Origin: G965115915 sp965115915
GTDB lineage: Bacteria; Pseudomonadota; Gammaproteobacteria; Eutrophobiales; Eutrophobiaceae
Reading direction: 5' to 3'
Assembly (NCBI GenBank): GCA_965115915.1
Contig: OZ220483.1
Coordinates: forward strand, 930,001-994,000
Length of the DNA: 64,000 nucleotides
Shown here: in pieces, positions 44,578 to 52,757 of the stretch
Numbering within the stretch: position 1 is the first letter of the stretch
Layout of the letters: each line of letters starts with the position of its first letter
Made by a program: the position numbers and the translations under genes
Notes under the pieces: model-generated
Database searches by the model: none
Told to the model about the DNA's origin: nothing
What the model saw: the letters and a program-made list of their open reading frames with translations, nothing else

Positions 44578-45282
44578 TCATGACAGGTCGTCCACGGATT
44601 GCAGCCTTTTCTGGTGCCTTAACCAGTCCAGACCCTTTTTGCAGGCCAGCGGAGTCAGGCCAACCACGGCCAGCGTAGCGAGCAGCGACAGGTTGAAAAC
44701 ATCGGACAACGCATTCAACGTGGAGAGTTGTTTCCCGGCCAACACAATCACACAGGTGAGTGGGAGCATGCCGAGTTGACTGACCCAGGCGAAGGTGAAA
44801 AGTCGAATTGGGGTCAATCCCATCACCAGATTGACCACAAAGAAAGGGAACAACGGGATCATGCGTACGGTCAGCAGGTACCAGCCTCCTTCCCGTTCCA
44901 CGCCCGCGTTGAAGCGGACCAATTGCTGGCCAAAACGCCGCTGTACCACATCGTACAGCAGGTAGCGTGCGCTCCAGAAGGCGATACACGCGCCAATAAC
45001 GGAGGCGAACGAGGTCAGGGCAACCCCCAGAGGCAGGCTGAATATCGCACCAGCCAGCAATGTCATGATCCCGGCCCCGGGCAAAGACAGCGCGGTCACC
45101 AGGACGTAACAGACAAAGAACAGGCATGGGGTCAGCAGAGGGTGGACGGCATAAAACGCCAGCAATTCGGTTCGGCCTGCCTGGATCGACTCCAGGTCGA
45201 GGTAGCGATGCCACCCCAGCGCGAAAAAAACGCCAATCAGAGAGGCAAAGACGGATAGCAGCAGTAGCTTGCGTAGGTTCAT
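44578..45282 (-). CDS. TVP38/TMEM64 (DedA-like) membrane protein
   Basis: A 234-residue inner-membrane protein. It starts MNLRKLLLLSVFASLIGVFF and has the VTT domain with ALSLPGAGIMTLLAGAIFSL, GACIAFWSARYLL and RMIPLFPFFVVNLVMGLT. The family is linked to lipid or small-solute transport and to selenite handling in E. coli. It is 40 bases upstream of the FAD reductase in the same direction and divergent from arsS. This trio is a recurrent arrangement in arsenosugar clusters. Confidence 0.85.
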   Translation of the reverse strand: MNLRKLLLLSVFASLIGVFFALGWHRYLDLESIQAGRTELLAFYAVHPLLTPCLFFVCYVLVTALSLPGAGIMTLLAGAIFSLPLGVALTSFASVIGACIAFWSARYLLYDVVQRRFGQQLVRFNAGVEREGGWYLLTVRMIPLFPFFVVNLVMGLTPIRLFTFAWVSQLGMLPLTCVIVLAGKQLSTLNALSDVFNLSLLATLAVVGLTPLACKKGLDWLRHQKRLQSVDDLS

Positions 45283-45382
45283 CCGGGCAAGTATCCCATA
45301 TATCACCGGGAAACATGAAAAGTTCAAGTCCAGGATTTGAGTTGATACAATCCTGAACCAGCACTGCTCGGCAGTCGGGACC

Positions 45383-46345
45383 ATGCGTAATACCTTGCCA
45401 TTGTTGATCAAGTCCGATTTTCCACCGATCCGGCGGGTGGCGATCGACACCTTGCAGGCCAACATCACATTGCGGTGTAACCAGCAATGTCTGCATTGCC
45501 ATGTCAATGCCAGCCCCAGACGCACAGAGTTCATGACGGAGGACACCATGCACAGCCTGTTGGCCGTGCTGGCGCAATGTCGGATCGGTACCCTGGATAT
45601 CACCGGGGGGGCGCCGGAACTGCATCCGCGGTTCCGGGAGTTGGTACGGGAAGCGCGCAAGCTGGGGTGCCGCGTTATTGACCGCTGCAACCTGAGCATA
45701 CTGCGGGAACCGGGCTTTGAGGATTTGGCCGACTTCCTGGCCCGGCAGCAAGTGGAAATCGTCGCCTCGTTGCCCTGCTACGAACAGGACAACGTGGACC
45801 ACCAGCGCGGCAAGGGCGTGTTTGAACTGAGCATAAAGGCACTGCGACAGTTGAATGCCCTCGGTTATGGCATGCCGGACAGCATGCTGCGGCTCGATCT
45901 GGTGTATAACCCGCAGGGGGCCATGCTGCCACCGCCGCAGGCGGAACTGGAGTCCGCCTACCGGCAGGCCTTACAGGAACGCCATGGCATCCATTTCAAC
46001 GCTCTGCTGGTACTGTGCAACATGCCGATCCGGCGCTTTGGCAGCACATTGCTGTCCACGGGTGGCTTTGCCGGATACATGCGCCTGTTGAAATCCTCCC
46101 ATCGGCAGGAAAACCTGGAGCGGGTGATGTGCCGCCGCCTGATCAGCGTGGATTGGCAAGGGCTGCTCTATGACTGCGACTTCAATCAGATGTTGCATAT
46201 GCCGCTGGGGGGCTCCAAAAATAAAAGATTGGAAATTAAAGATTTATTGAACAAACATGATGTACTTTCCGAAATAAATGTCGCGGACCACTGCTATGCC
46301 TGCACCGCGGGACAAGGCAGCAGTTGCGGCGGGGCACTGAATTGA
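45383..46345 (+). CDS. arsS: ArsS-like radical SAM protein (arsenosugar biosynthesis type)
   Basis: A 320-residue radical SAM enzyme. The cluster-binding motif is CNQQCLHCH near residue 33 (C-X3-C-X2-C), with TGGAPELHP downstream. The C-terminal domain has MCRRLISVDWQGLLYDCDFNQ and the Cys-rich end CYACTAGQGSSCGGA. ArsS joins an adenosyl group to dimethylarsenite on the way to oxo-arsenosugars. Some homologues have selenocysteine near the C-terminal motif, and here only Cys codons are present. No ArsM methyltransferase is in the window, so the arsenic link rests on family and neighbours. Confidence 0.85.
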   Translation: MRNTLPLLIKSDFPPIRRVAIDTLQANITLRCNQQCLHCHVNASPRRTEFMTEDTMHSLLAVLAQCRIGTLDITGGAPELHPRFRELVREARKLGCRVIDRCNLSILREPGFEDLADFLARQQVEIVASLPCYEQDNVDHQRGKGVFELSIKALRQLNALGYGMPDSMLRLDLVYNPQGAMLPPPQAELESAYRQALQERHGIHFNALLVLCNMPIRRFGSTLLSTGGFAGYMRLLKSSHRQENLERVMCRRLISVDWQGLLYDCDFNQMLHMPLGGSKNKRLEIKDLLNKHDVLSEINVADHCYACTAGQGSSCGGALN

Positions 46346-46615
46346 AGTGGTGGCGGGAAGACGGTAACGGCCAGCCTTGTCCAAACCGTAGTGGCATCTA
46401 CCCTGCCATGCGCCAACAGCGCGTCGTACCGCAAACGCCGCGGACACGTTTTCCATAACACGCACCGCTTTTCTGCGGCAGGAGCGCGACTTCAGGCAGC
46501 GGAAACGGGCACGATTTTTTGCCTGGCGCGTGAGAAAACCTGGCCGAGGCATTGCAACGGACCGGACTCACGGGGTAAGATACGGCTTCAATCGCATCCT
46601 TCCTACTCTTCCAAA

Positions 46616-47236
46616 ATGTATCAGCGTTCCTTTTTGTTGGCCCCGGTCGGCCTGGCACTATTTTGCATGGTGGCGGCGGCGCGTCCTTTTGACGACCCGA
46701 TGGAGCGCGTACGGGATTCGGTTGAGCGGGTCGTCGCGTTACTGAATGATGCTGCGCTGACCCAGGAACAGCGCTGGGAGCGGATCGGCGTGGTAATTGA
46801 CGAGGGCTTTGATTTTCGCAGCATGTCCCAAAGTGTACTTGCCAGCCACTGGAAAAAGGCCGACCCGGAGGAGCGCAAGGCGTTCGTGGAGTTTTTTTCC
46901 CATTATATCGCCGAGGTGTATCGTGGGCGGATTGAAGCGTACTCCGGACAGGAAATCCGCTATGCACGAGCGAGCGTTACCGGGAAACGCGCTGTGGTCA
47001 AGACGGAAATCGTGTCGGACCAGGGGACGGTTATCCCGGTAGATTACAAACTACGGAACAATGACGGGGTCTGGTTTGCCTATGATGTGATCATCGAGGG
47101 GGTCAGTCTGGTCAATAATTACCGGAACACCTTTGCCTCAGTAGTCAGAAATGACGGTATGGAAGGGCTGCTGGCCGATATCAGGGAGCGTATAGAGAGG
47201 CGCAGAGGGCAGGGCGCTTCCGTGCCGTCCCGATAG
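46616..47236 (+). CDS. MlaC/Ttg2D/HpnM-family periplasmic protein
   Basis: A 206-residue exported protein (signal peptide residues 1-22, ending AAA-RPF) of the MlaC family, which shuttles phospholipids between membranes. Family features are FDFRSMSQSVLASHWKKADPEERKA-type helix 4, VEFFSHYIAEVYRGRIEAYSG, and VIPVDYKL followed by WFAYDVIIEGVSLVNNYRNTF. No mla operon is nearby. HpnM, the hopanoid-associated member, belongs to this family, and hpnA and hpnN lie 4-8 kb away, so HpnM is a reasonable alternative name. The start at 46616 is chosen for the signal peptide. Confidence 0.8.
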   Translation: MYQRSFLLAPVGLALFCMVAAARPFDDPMERVRDSVERVVALLNDAALTQEQRWERIGVVIDEGFDFRSMSQSVLASHWKKADPEERKAFVEFFSHYIAEVYRGRIEAYSGQEIRYARASVTGKRAVVKTEIVSDQGTVIPVDYKLRNNDGVWFAYDVIIEGVSLVNNYRNTFASVVRNDGMEGLLADIRERIERRRGQGASVPSR

Positions 47237-47364
47237 CGGTCCCGGGTTCGGCATGTGTGAGCGAACCGGGCGGACCGGCCATTTCCTGCATACCCGAAAC
47301 CTGTCTTTGAACTGTCATCTGGCTGGAGCCCCTGGCATATTGAGCCCGGCATGATTGTCCTGGA

Positions 47365-49422
47365 ATGTCCGATCAACCGGAAATAATCCCCATGGAGCTT
47401 AGCTGGCTCTCGTTCAACGCGAGGGTGCTGCAAGAGGCCGCGGACGTCAACAATCCACTGATCGAACGTTTTCGTTTTTTAGGGATATTTTCCAGTAACC
47501 AGGATGAATTCTTCAAGGTACGGGTGGCAAATATCCAACGCCGGATCAGTATGGCGAGCGACCCGGTGATCAAACGCGATTACACCCGGTTGCTACGCCA
47601 GATACAACGCACGATACAGCACCTGAGCGAGCAATTTGAGACCGTGTATGGCAGCATTTTGAAGAATCTCGCCCAGGAGAATATCTTTTTCCTGCATGAG
47701 GGGGAACTCAGCCCGCAACAAAGCAGGCTGCTGACCCAACGCTTTCGTGACAAAATTTTACGTCACATCGTGCCTATCCGGATAACTGAAAACATCAATC
47801 TGCGTACCTGCCTGCAGCATGATATCTCTTACCTGGTGGTCGAGATCCGCAACCGGAATGACAAACAGTACGCAATTATTGATGTGCCCACGAAGGTCCC
47901 ACGTTTCATCAAGGTGCCTTCTCCACGCACACGCAAAAAACACTATGTGATGGTGCTTGACGAAGTGATGCGTCATTGCCTGGACGAAATCTTCGCCCCG
48001 TTTTACGAGTACCAGGAATTGCAGGCCTGGTCGATGAAGTTTTCACGGGACGCCCAGTTTGATATGCCACATGATCCATACCGGACCATTGTGGAAAAGA
48101 TCAACCTCGGTATACGGCAACGTGACCGAGGAGAACCGGTGCGACTCAGTTTTGACAAATCCATGCCGCGTTCCGTGGTGCGATTGATCAGTGAACGCCT
48201 GGGTATGGATGACCTCGACAGCCTGATCGCTGGCGGCAGATACCGCAACTTCAGAGATTTCATCTCCTATCCGAACTGGGGAAGAAAACGGCTGGAGTTT
48301 CGTCGACTACCCGCTATCAGCCACCGATTGTTCCGTTCTGCCAGCAACGTCTTCGCAGTGGTCGACCAGCAGGACGTGCTGTTGTATTACCCCTATCACC
48401 GTTTCAGCCACTTCACGGAGTTTGTGCGGCAGGCGTCCATGGACCCCGATGTCGAATCCATTTTTATCAATATCTACCGGGTGGCCAAAGATTCGCGTGT
48501 GATCGAATCCTTGATCGATGCCGTAAAAAATGGAAAAAAAGTCATTGTTAACATAGAACTGCAAGCACGTTTTGATGAAGAATTAAACCTGGATATGGCC
48601 GAATTCCTCAGCAATAGCGGCATTCGGGTGATGTTCGGCATTCCCGCACTCAAGGTACATAGCAAAATTTGTCTGATCGAGCGGCGTGTGGGGGAGGGCC
48701 TGCGTTACTATGCCAACATCGGTACCGGAAACTTCAATGAGCAGACGGCAAAGATCTACTGTGATCTGTCTCTGTTTACCAGTGATCAGGAGCTGTGCTA
48801 TGAACTGCGCAAGGTGTTCGAGCTGATCGAGCGTAGCTATCTGAAATATGAATTCAGGCATCTGATGGTGTCACCACTGAACGCCCGGGAGATGCTGACC
48901 CACCTGATTGACCGTGAGATCGAAAACTGCCGAAACCATCAGCGCAGCGGGATCAGCATCAAGTTGAACAACCTCTCCGATCCGGAACTGATCGGCAAGC
49001 TATGCGAAGCTGGCATGGCCGGGGTGCCTGTGCGACTGATCATCCGCGGTATGTGTACCCTGGTGCCCGGCGTTGCTGGTGTGAGCGAAAATATCCGTAT
49101 CATCAGTATTGTAGGGAGATTTCTCGAACATGCCCGCATCCTCTGGTTCCATAATATGGGGGACCCGAAGATCTACATATCCTCCGCGGACTGGATGACC
49201 CGCAATATGGACGAACGCATCGAAGTCGGCTGTCCAATCCGTCATCCGCGCGCACGCGAATTCCTGGCCCGCCTGCTGGAGATGCAGTTCAGTGACAACT
49301 GCAAGGCCCGCCTGATCGACAAGGAACAATCCAATACCTATGTCAGCACGGGGAAGAAGCGGCGTTATGATTCGCAGGCACGTGTCTGGCGCATGCTGCA
49401 GGATACCGGTGACGCGACATGA
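47365..49422 (+). CDS. ppk1: Polyphosphate kinase 1
   Basis: A 685-residue enzyme that builds polyphosphate from ATP. It has the N-terminal domain (ELSWLSFNARVLQEA) and the head domain. The two catalytic PLD-like domains have the phosphorylated His in KVHSKICLIERR near 435. YANIGTGNFNEQTAKIY, then FHNMGDPKIYISSADWMTRN and the second catalytic His follow. The length is standard. It is followed by ppx 108 bases later, so synthesis and breakdown are paired. Confidence 0.95.
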   Translation: MSDQPEIIPMELSWLSFNARVLQEAADVNNPLIERFRFLGIFSSNQDEFFKVRVANIQRRISMASDPVIKRDYTRLLRQIQRTIQHLSEQFETVYGSILKNLAQENIFFLHEGELSPQQSRLLTQRFRDKILRHIVPIRITENINLRTCLQHDISYLVVEIRNRNDKQYAIIDVPTKVPRFIKVPSPRTRKKHYVMVLDEVMRHCLDEIFAPFYEYQELQAWSMKFSRDAQFDMPHDPYRTIVEKINLGIRQRDRGEPVRLSFDKSMPRSVVRLISERLGMDDLDSLIAGGRYRNFRDFISYPNWGRKRLEFRRLPAISHRLFRSASNVFAVVDQQDVLLYYPYHRFSHFTEFVRQASMDPDVESIFINIYRVAKDSRVIESLIDAVKNGKKVIVNIELQARFDEELNLDMAEFLSNSGIRVMFGIPALKVHSKICLIERRVGEGLRYYANIGTGNFNEQTAKIYCDLSLFTSDQELCYELRKVFELIERSYLKYEFRHLMVSPLNAREMLTHLIDREIENCRNHQRSGISIKLNNLSDPELIGKLCEAGMAGVPVRLIIRGMCTLVPGVAGVSENIRIISIVGRFLEHARILWFHNMGDPKIYISSADWMTRNMDERIEVGCPIRHPRAREFLARLLEMQFSDNCKARLIDKEQSNTYVSTGKKRRYDSQARVWRMLQDTGDAT

Positions 49423-49530
49423 CAGACTGCACGACTATATTCTTGCCCGCAGTGTTTGCTTGCCAGGCGGTGTGACGCATCTGCCTGGCCTTCGGATTCA
49501 TTCTGAAAACAAGTTAGTTAGTACGCCTGA

Positions 49531-51063
49531 ATGAACCACCCGAGCGACATTGAAAGCAAGCTCATGGCGGTACTGGATCTGGGCTCCAACAGCTTCCATC
49601 TGATAGTGGCGAGAGTGGTGGAAAACAGTCTGCAAATACTCCACAAAGACAAACAGCTCGCAAGCCTGGCAACTGGCCTGGATGAACAGCACATGCTGTC
49701 GGAACAGGTGATGGAAAAGGCACTTGCTGTGCTGCAGAACTACGCTGTGATATTGGACGAGTTTCACCCCGCACGGGTGCGCATTATTGCCACCCACAGC
49801 ATACGGGAGGCAGCCAATCGGACAGAATTCATCCGTCGTGCCGAAGACATCATCGGTTTCCCGATAGAGGTTGTTTCAGGCAACGAAGAGGCGCGCCTGA
49901 TCTATCAGGGAGTGGCCCACAACTGCCAGCTTTCCCAGCGCACACTGGTTGTCGATATTGGTGGAGGCAGTACCGAATTCGCGCTGGGGAAACACTTTGA
50001 GTTGTATGAGAAAACAAGCATTGCTCTGGGCTGCGTCACTTCCAGCACTCGATTTTTTGGCAATGGAGACATCCGGCCGGAGTACGTAAAAGCCTGCAAC
50101 ATCAATGCCGAACAGTTGCTGGAAGAGGAAAATATCGAACGCTTCCAGCAACGTGGATGGAAAAACGTAATCGGCACTTCCGGCTCCCTGCGTGCGATGC
50201 AACAGTACGCCGAATACCATCAGCTATCAAACGGCGATGGCCTGAGTCTGCAGATACTGGAGCAGATGCTGGAGCATCTGCTGCAGGTGGGTCACTGCGA
50301 CAAGATAACGGGGTTGGACAGTAATCGGGCCTGGATATTGCCTGCCGGGACCGTGATAGCCATTGCCACATGTCGCCTGTTCGCTATTGACAAGCTCCGT
50401 TTTGAACCCTTTGCCCTGCGTGAGGGGGTATTGCACGAATTGGCGCACACCTCGGAATCGGACGATATACAGACACGTACCATCGATAGCATGATCCGGC
50501 GTTTTCATATCGATACGGCTCAGACCAAACGTTTGCAGAAAACCGTGGGACGAATGTTCAAGCAGACGAAGGCACAGATGCCGAAGTCACGCGTCAAGGA
50601 ATTCCGCCGCATACTGGATTGGGCGGTCCAACTGCATGAGATCGGTATACATATCAACCGCTCACAATTGCACAAACATTCCGGTTACATAGTGAGACAC
50701 AGCGATCTGCCCGGCTTTGACAGCGAACAGCAGGAACTGCTCGCTGTGCTTGTAACATACTGGCGCAAATCACTGAACGTCTCGGCACTGCCAGATTTTT
50801 TCCACTATTGTCAACGCGATATATTACTGCTGATCATGCTGCTACGGCTGGCCTGTCTACTGAACATACGCCGCATAGATGACGCGCATCCGGATTTTCA
50901 ACTCTGCGTGGACAAAAACGCCGACAACGGCATGGAATTGACGCTCAAGTTTCCGCAACAGTGGCTGCAGTCCAATCCCCTGATGGTGGAAGATCTGAAT
51001 CGGGAATGCCGGGTTCTGCAAAAAAACGCGATACGATTGTTGATCAAGACGATGGATGACTGA
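49531..51063 (+). CDS. ppx: Exopolyphosphatase, Ppx/GppA family
   Basis: A 510-residue protein. The N-terminal actin-like phosphatase domains have AVLDLGSNSFHLIVARV and VVDIGGGSTEFALG, and the C-terminal domain is HD-like (about 315-510). It removes phosphates from polyphosphate ends, and family members also cleave pppGpp. It is downstream of ppk1 in the same direction, the classic ppk-ppx pair. Confidence 0.93.
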   Translation: MNHPSDIESKLMAVLDLGSNSFHLIVARVVENSLQILHKDKQLASLATGLDEQHMLSEQVMEKALAVLQNYAVILDEFHPARVRIIATHSIREAANRTEFIRRAEDIIGFPIEVVSGNEEARLIYQGVAHNCQLSQRTLVVDIGGGSTEFALGKHFELYEKTSIALGCVTSSTRFFGNGDIRPEYVKACNINAEQLLEEENIERFQQRGWKNVIGTSGSLRAMQQYAEYHQLSNGDGLSLQILEQMLEHLLQVGHCDKITGLDSNRAWILPAGTVIAIATCRLFAIDKLRFEPFALREGVLHELAHTSESDDIQTRTIDSMIRRFHIDTAQTKRLQKTVGRMFKQTKAQMPKSRVKEFRRILDWAVQLHEIGIHINRSQLHKHSGYIVRHSDLPGFDSEQQELLAVLVTYWRKSLNVSALPDFFHYCQRDILLLIMLLRLACLLNIRRIDDAHPDFQLCVDKNADNGMELTLKFPQQWLQSNPLMVEDLNRECRVLQKNAIRLLIKTMDD

Positions 51064-51122
51064 GTAAGCCAGCCAGCGGCCATGGCGCTGGCGGGGCGAC
51101 AGCATTGGGGACACGGGTCCAT

Positions 51123-52109
51123 TCAGTAACCATTGTCCCTGAACCACTGCACCGCGTCCGCGACCGCCAACCTGGCGTCACGGCTTTGATAGCCGAGTTG
51201 TGCACAGGCCTTGGCACTGGAAAAATACATGCGTTTCCTCGCCATGCGCACCCCATCCACGGTGGCAACCGGTTCCGTACCGCTGAACCGACTGAATTGT
51301 TCCATGCACCAGGCGACTGGCAAGACCAGGGCATGTGGCAACTTCAGACGCGGTGGGGCAATACCCACCTGTTCACAGATGATGCCAAAGAGCTCGCGCA
51401 AACCGAGGTTGTCTCCACCCAGAATATAGCGTTGTCCAACAACCCCCTTGTCCAATGCCAACAGATGACCCTGCGCAATATCATCCACATGCGCTATGTT
51501 CAGCCCGGTATCCACATAAGCGGGCATTCTTCCATGCAGGGTATCCACAACGATACGTCCCGTCGGCGTTGGCTTTATGTCTCTCGGGCCAATCGGGGCG
51601 GAAGGGTTGACAATCACCGCCGGCAAGCCGTCTTTATTGATCATCTGTTGCACAAGCTGTTCCGCCAGAAACTTGGACCGTTTGTAGTGGCCGATCATCT
51701 GCTCCAGTCGTGAAGGGGTCTCCTCATCCGCGGGGCTACCATCGGCGTTTGTCCCCAGGGTTGCCACACTGCTGGTGTAGACAACGCGTTCAATCCCGGC
51801 GTGCAAGGCCGCCTGCATCAGTGCCCGCGTCCCGTCGACATTACTGCGGTACATGGATGCCGGTTCAGGCACCCACAAGCGATAATCGGCCGCCGCATGG
51901 AACAGGTAATGACACCCATCCACCGCCGCCACCAGGCTCTCCGGCTCCCTGAGATCACCTTCGATGGGTTCCACATCCAGGCCCTGAAGATTGCGCCGGT
52001 CGGAAGCGGGGCGCAGTAGAACCCGGACATGATGGCCGGCCTTCAGCAGACTGCGTGCCAGGGCGGAACCGACAAAACCACTGGCACCGGTTAACAGGCT
52101 GACAGGCAT
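51123..52109 (-). CDS. hpnA: Hopanoid-associated sugar epimerase HpnA
   Basis: A 328-residue extended SDR. It starts MPVSLLTGASGFVGSALARS and has the catalytic TSSVATLG and Tyr-Lys pair in HYKRSKFLAEQ. HpnA proteins are found in hopanoid gene clusters and are thought to act on the sugar-derived side chain. The start at 52109 overlaps the preceding stop (TGATG), so it is coupled to the CDP-alcohol phosphatidyltransferase gene. An earlier in-frame start runs into that gene and is rejected. Confidence 0.87.
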   Translation of the reverse strand: MPVSLLTGASGFVGSALARSLLKAGHHVRVLLRPASDRRNLQGLDVEPIEGDLREPESLVAAVDGCHYLFHAAADYRLWVPEPASMYRSNVDGTRALMQAALHAGIERVVYTSSVATLGTNADGSPADEETPSRLEQMIGHYKRSKFLAEQLVQQMINKDGLPAVIVNPSAPIGPRDIKPTPTGRIVVDTLHGRMPAYVDTGLNIAHVDDIAQGHLLALDKGVVGQRYILGGDNLGLRELFGIICEQVGIAPPRLKLPHALVLPVAWCMEQFSRFSGTEPVATVDGVRMARKRMYFSSAKACAQLGYQSRDARLAVADAVQWFRDNGY

Positions 52110-52720
52110 CACCGATCCCGTTTTAACCTTAGATATTCGTACACTACCCAGGCCGCGAATAGTGGTGCGCCAACCGCCGCCAGCAGCAAAAACCCATACT
52201 GCCACTGCAACGCGGTCACCACCGGCAGCAGATACAACACATCCTCGGCCTCGACAACGCCCATATTCGGCTGGCGGGCGTCATCATGGCCGATATGCTT
52301 TTCGATCTCATTGCGTAGATGGAAGATCAGTGCCACCGACAGCCCGGCGATGCCACCCAACACACCGGCATAGAGACCCAAACCGGTATGCATCAAGCCC
52401 AGGCCGGTACCCAGAAACAGCACCGTGTTCACCAGTGCGTCCGAAATCAGGTCGTAATAATGCCCGGATTGGCTCATATTCCCCGTCAGTCTGGCCAGTT
52501 CCCCATCGCAGTGGTCCAGAAAACTGGACAACACGAAGCACAGTGCACCAAGGTTGGCATAGAGAAAATCCCCAATGGCCAGTCCCACACCCGCGAGCAG
52601 ACCGAACAACAGCCGAAGGGTGGTCAGATGGTTCGGGGTAACCGGGGTATCGACCAGCCGTTGCATCAGCCACTTGGCGACGCGGGCATCCAGCGGCTTG
52701 ATGATCGTCTGTGTGTTCAT
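52109..52720 (-). CDS. CDP-alcohol phosphatidyltransferase family protein
   Basis: A 203-residue membrane enzyme with the family motif laid out as DHCDGELARLTGNMSQSGHY then YDLISD (D-x2-DG-x2-AR-x8-G-x3-D-x3-D). It moves a phosphatidyl or similar group from a CDP-alcohol to a second alcohol. Helices follow the motif. Such genes recur between hpnA and hpnN in hopanoid loci, but the acceptor is not known. It lies 37 bases behind hpnN. Confidence 0.83.
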   Translation of the reverse strand: MNTQTIIKPLDARVAKWLMQRLVDTPVTPNHLTTLRLLFGLLAGVGLAIGDFLYANLGALCFVLSSFLDHCDGELARLTGNMSQSGHYYDLISDALVNTVLFLGTGLGLMHTGLGLYAGVLGGIAGLSVALIFHLRNEIEKHIGHDDARQPNMGVVEAEDVLYLLPVVTALQWQYGFLLLAAVGAPLFAAWVVYEYLRLKRDR

Positions 52721-52757
52721 CCGCGGTACCAGTGGTTCAGGGTCGGGGTCATTACTG

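Noticed and set aside
46244..46552. A 102-codon minus-strand frame between arsS and the MlaC-like gene
   Set aside because: It runs into arsS antisense, is Arg/Ala-rich without a recognisable domain, and has no convincing ribosome-binding site.
51123..52205. A 32-residue N-terminal extension of HpnA
   Set aside because: It lies inside the CDP-alcohol phosphatidyltransferase gene, and the Rossmann motif starts immediately after the ATG at 52109.
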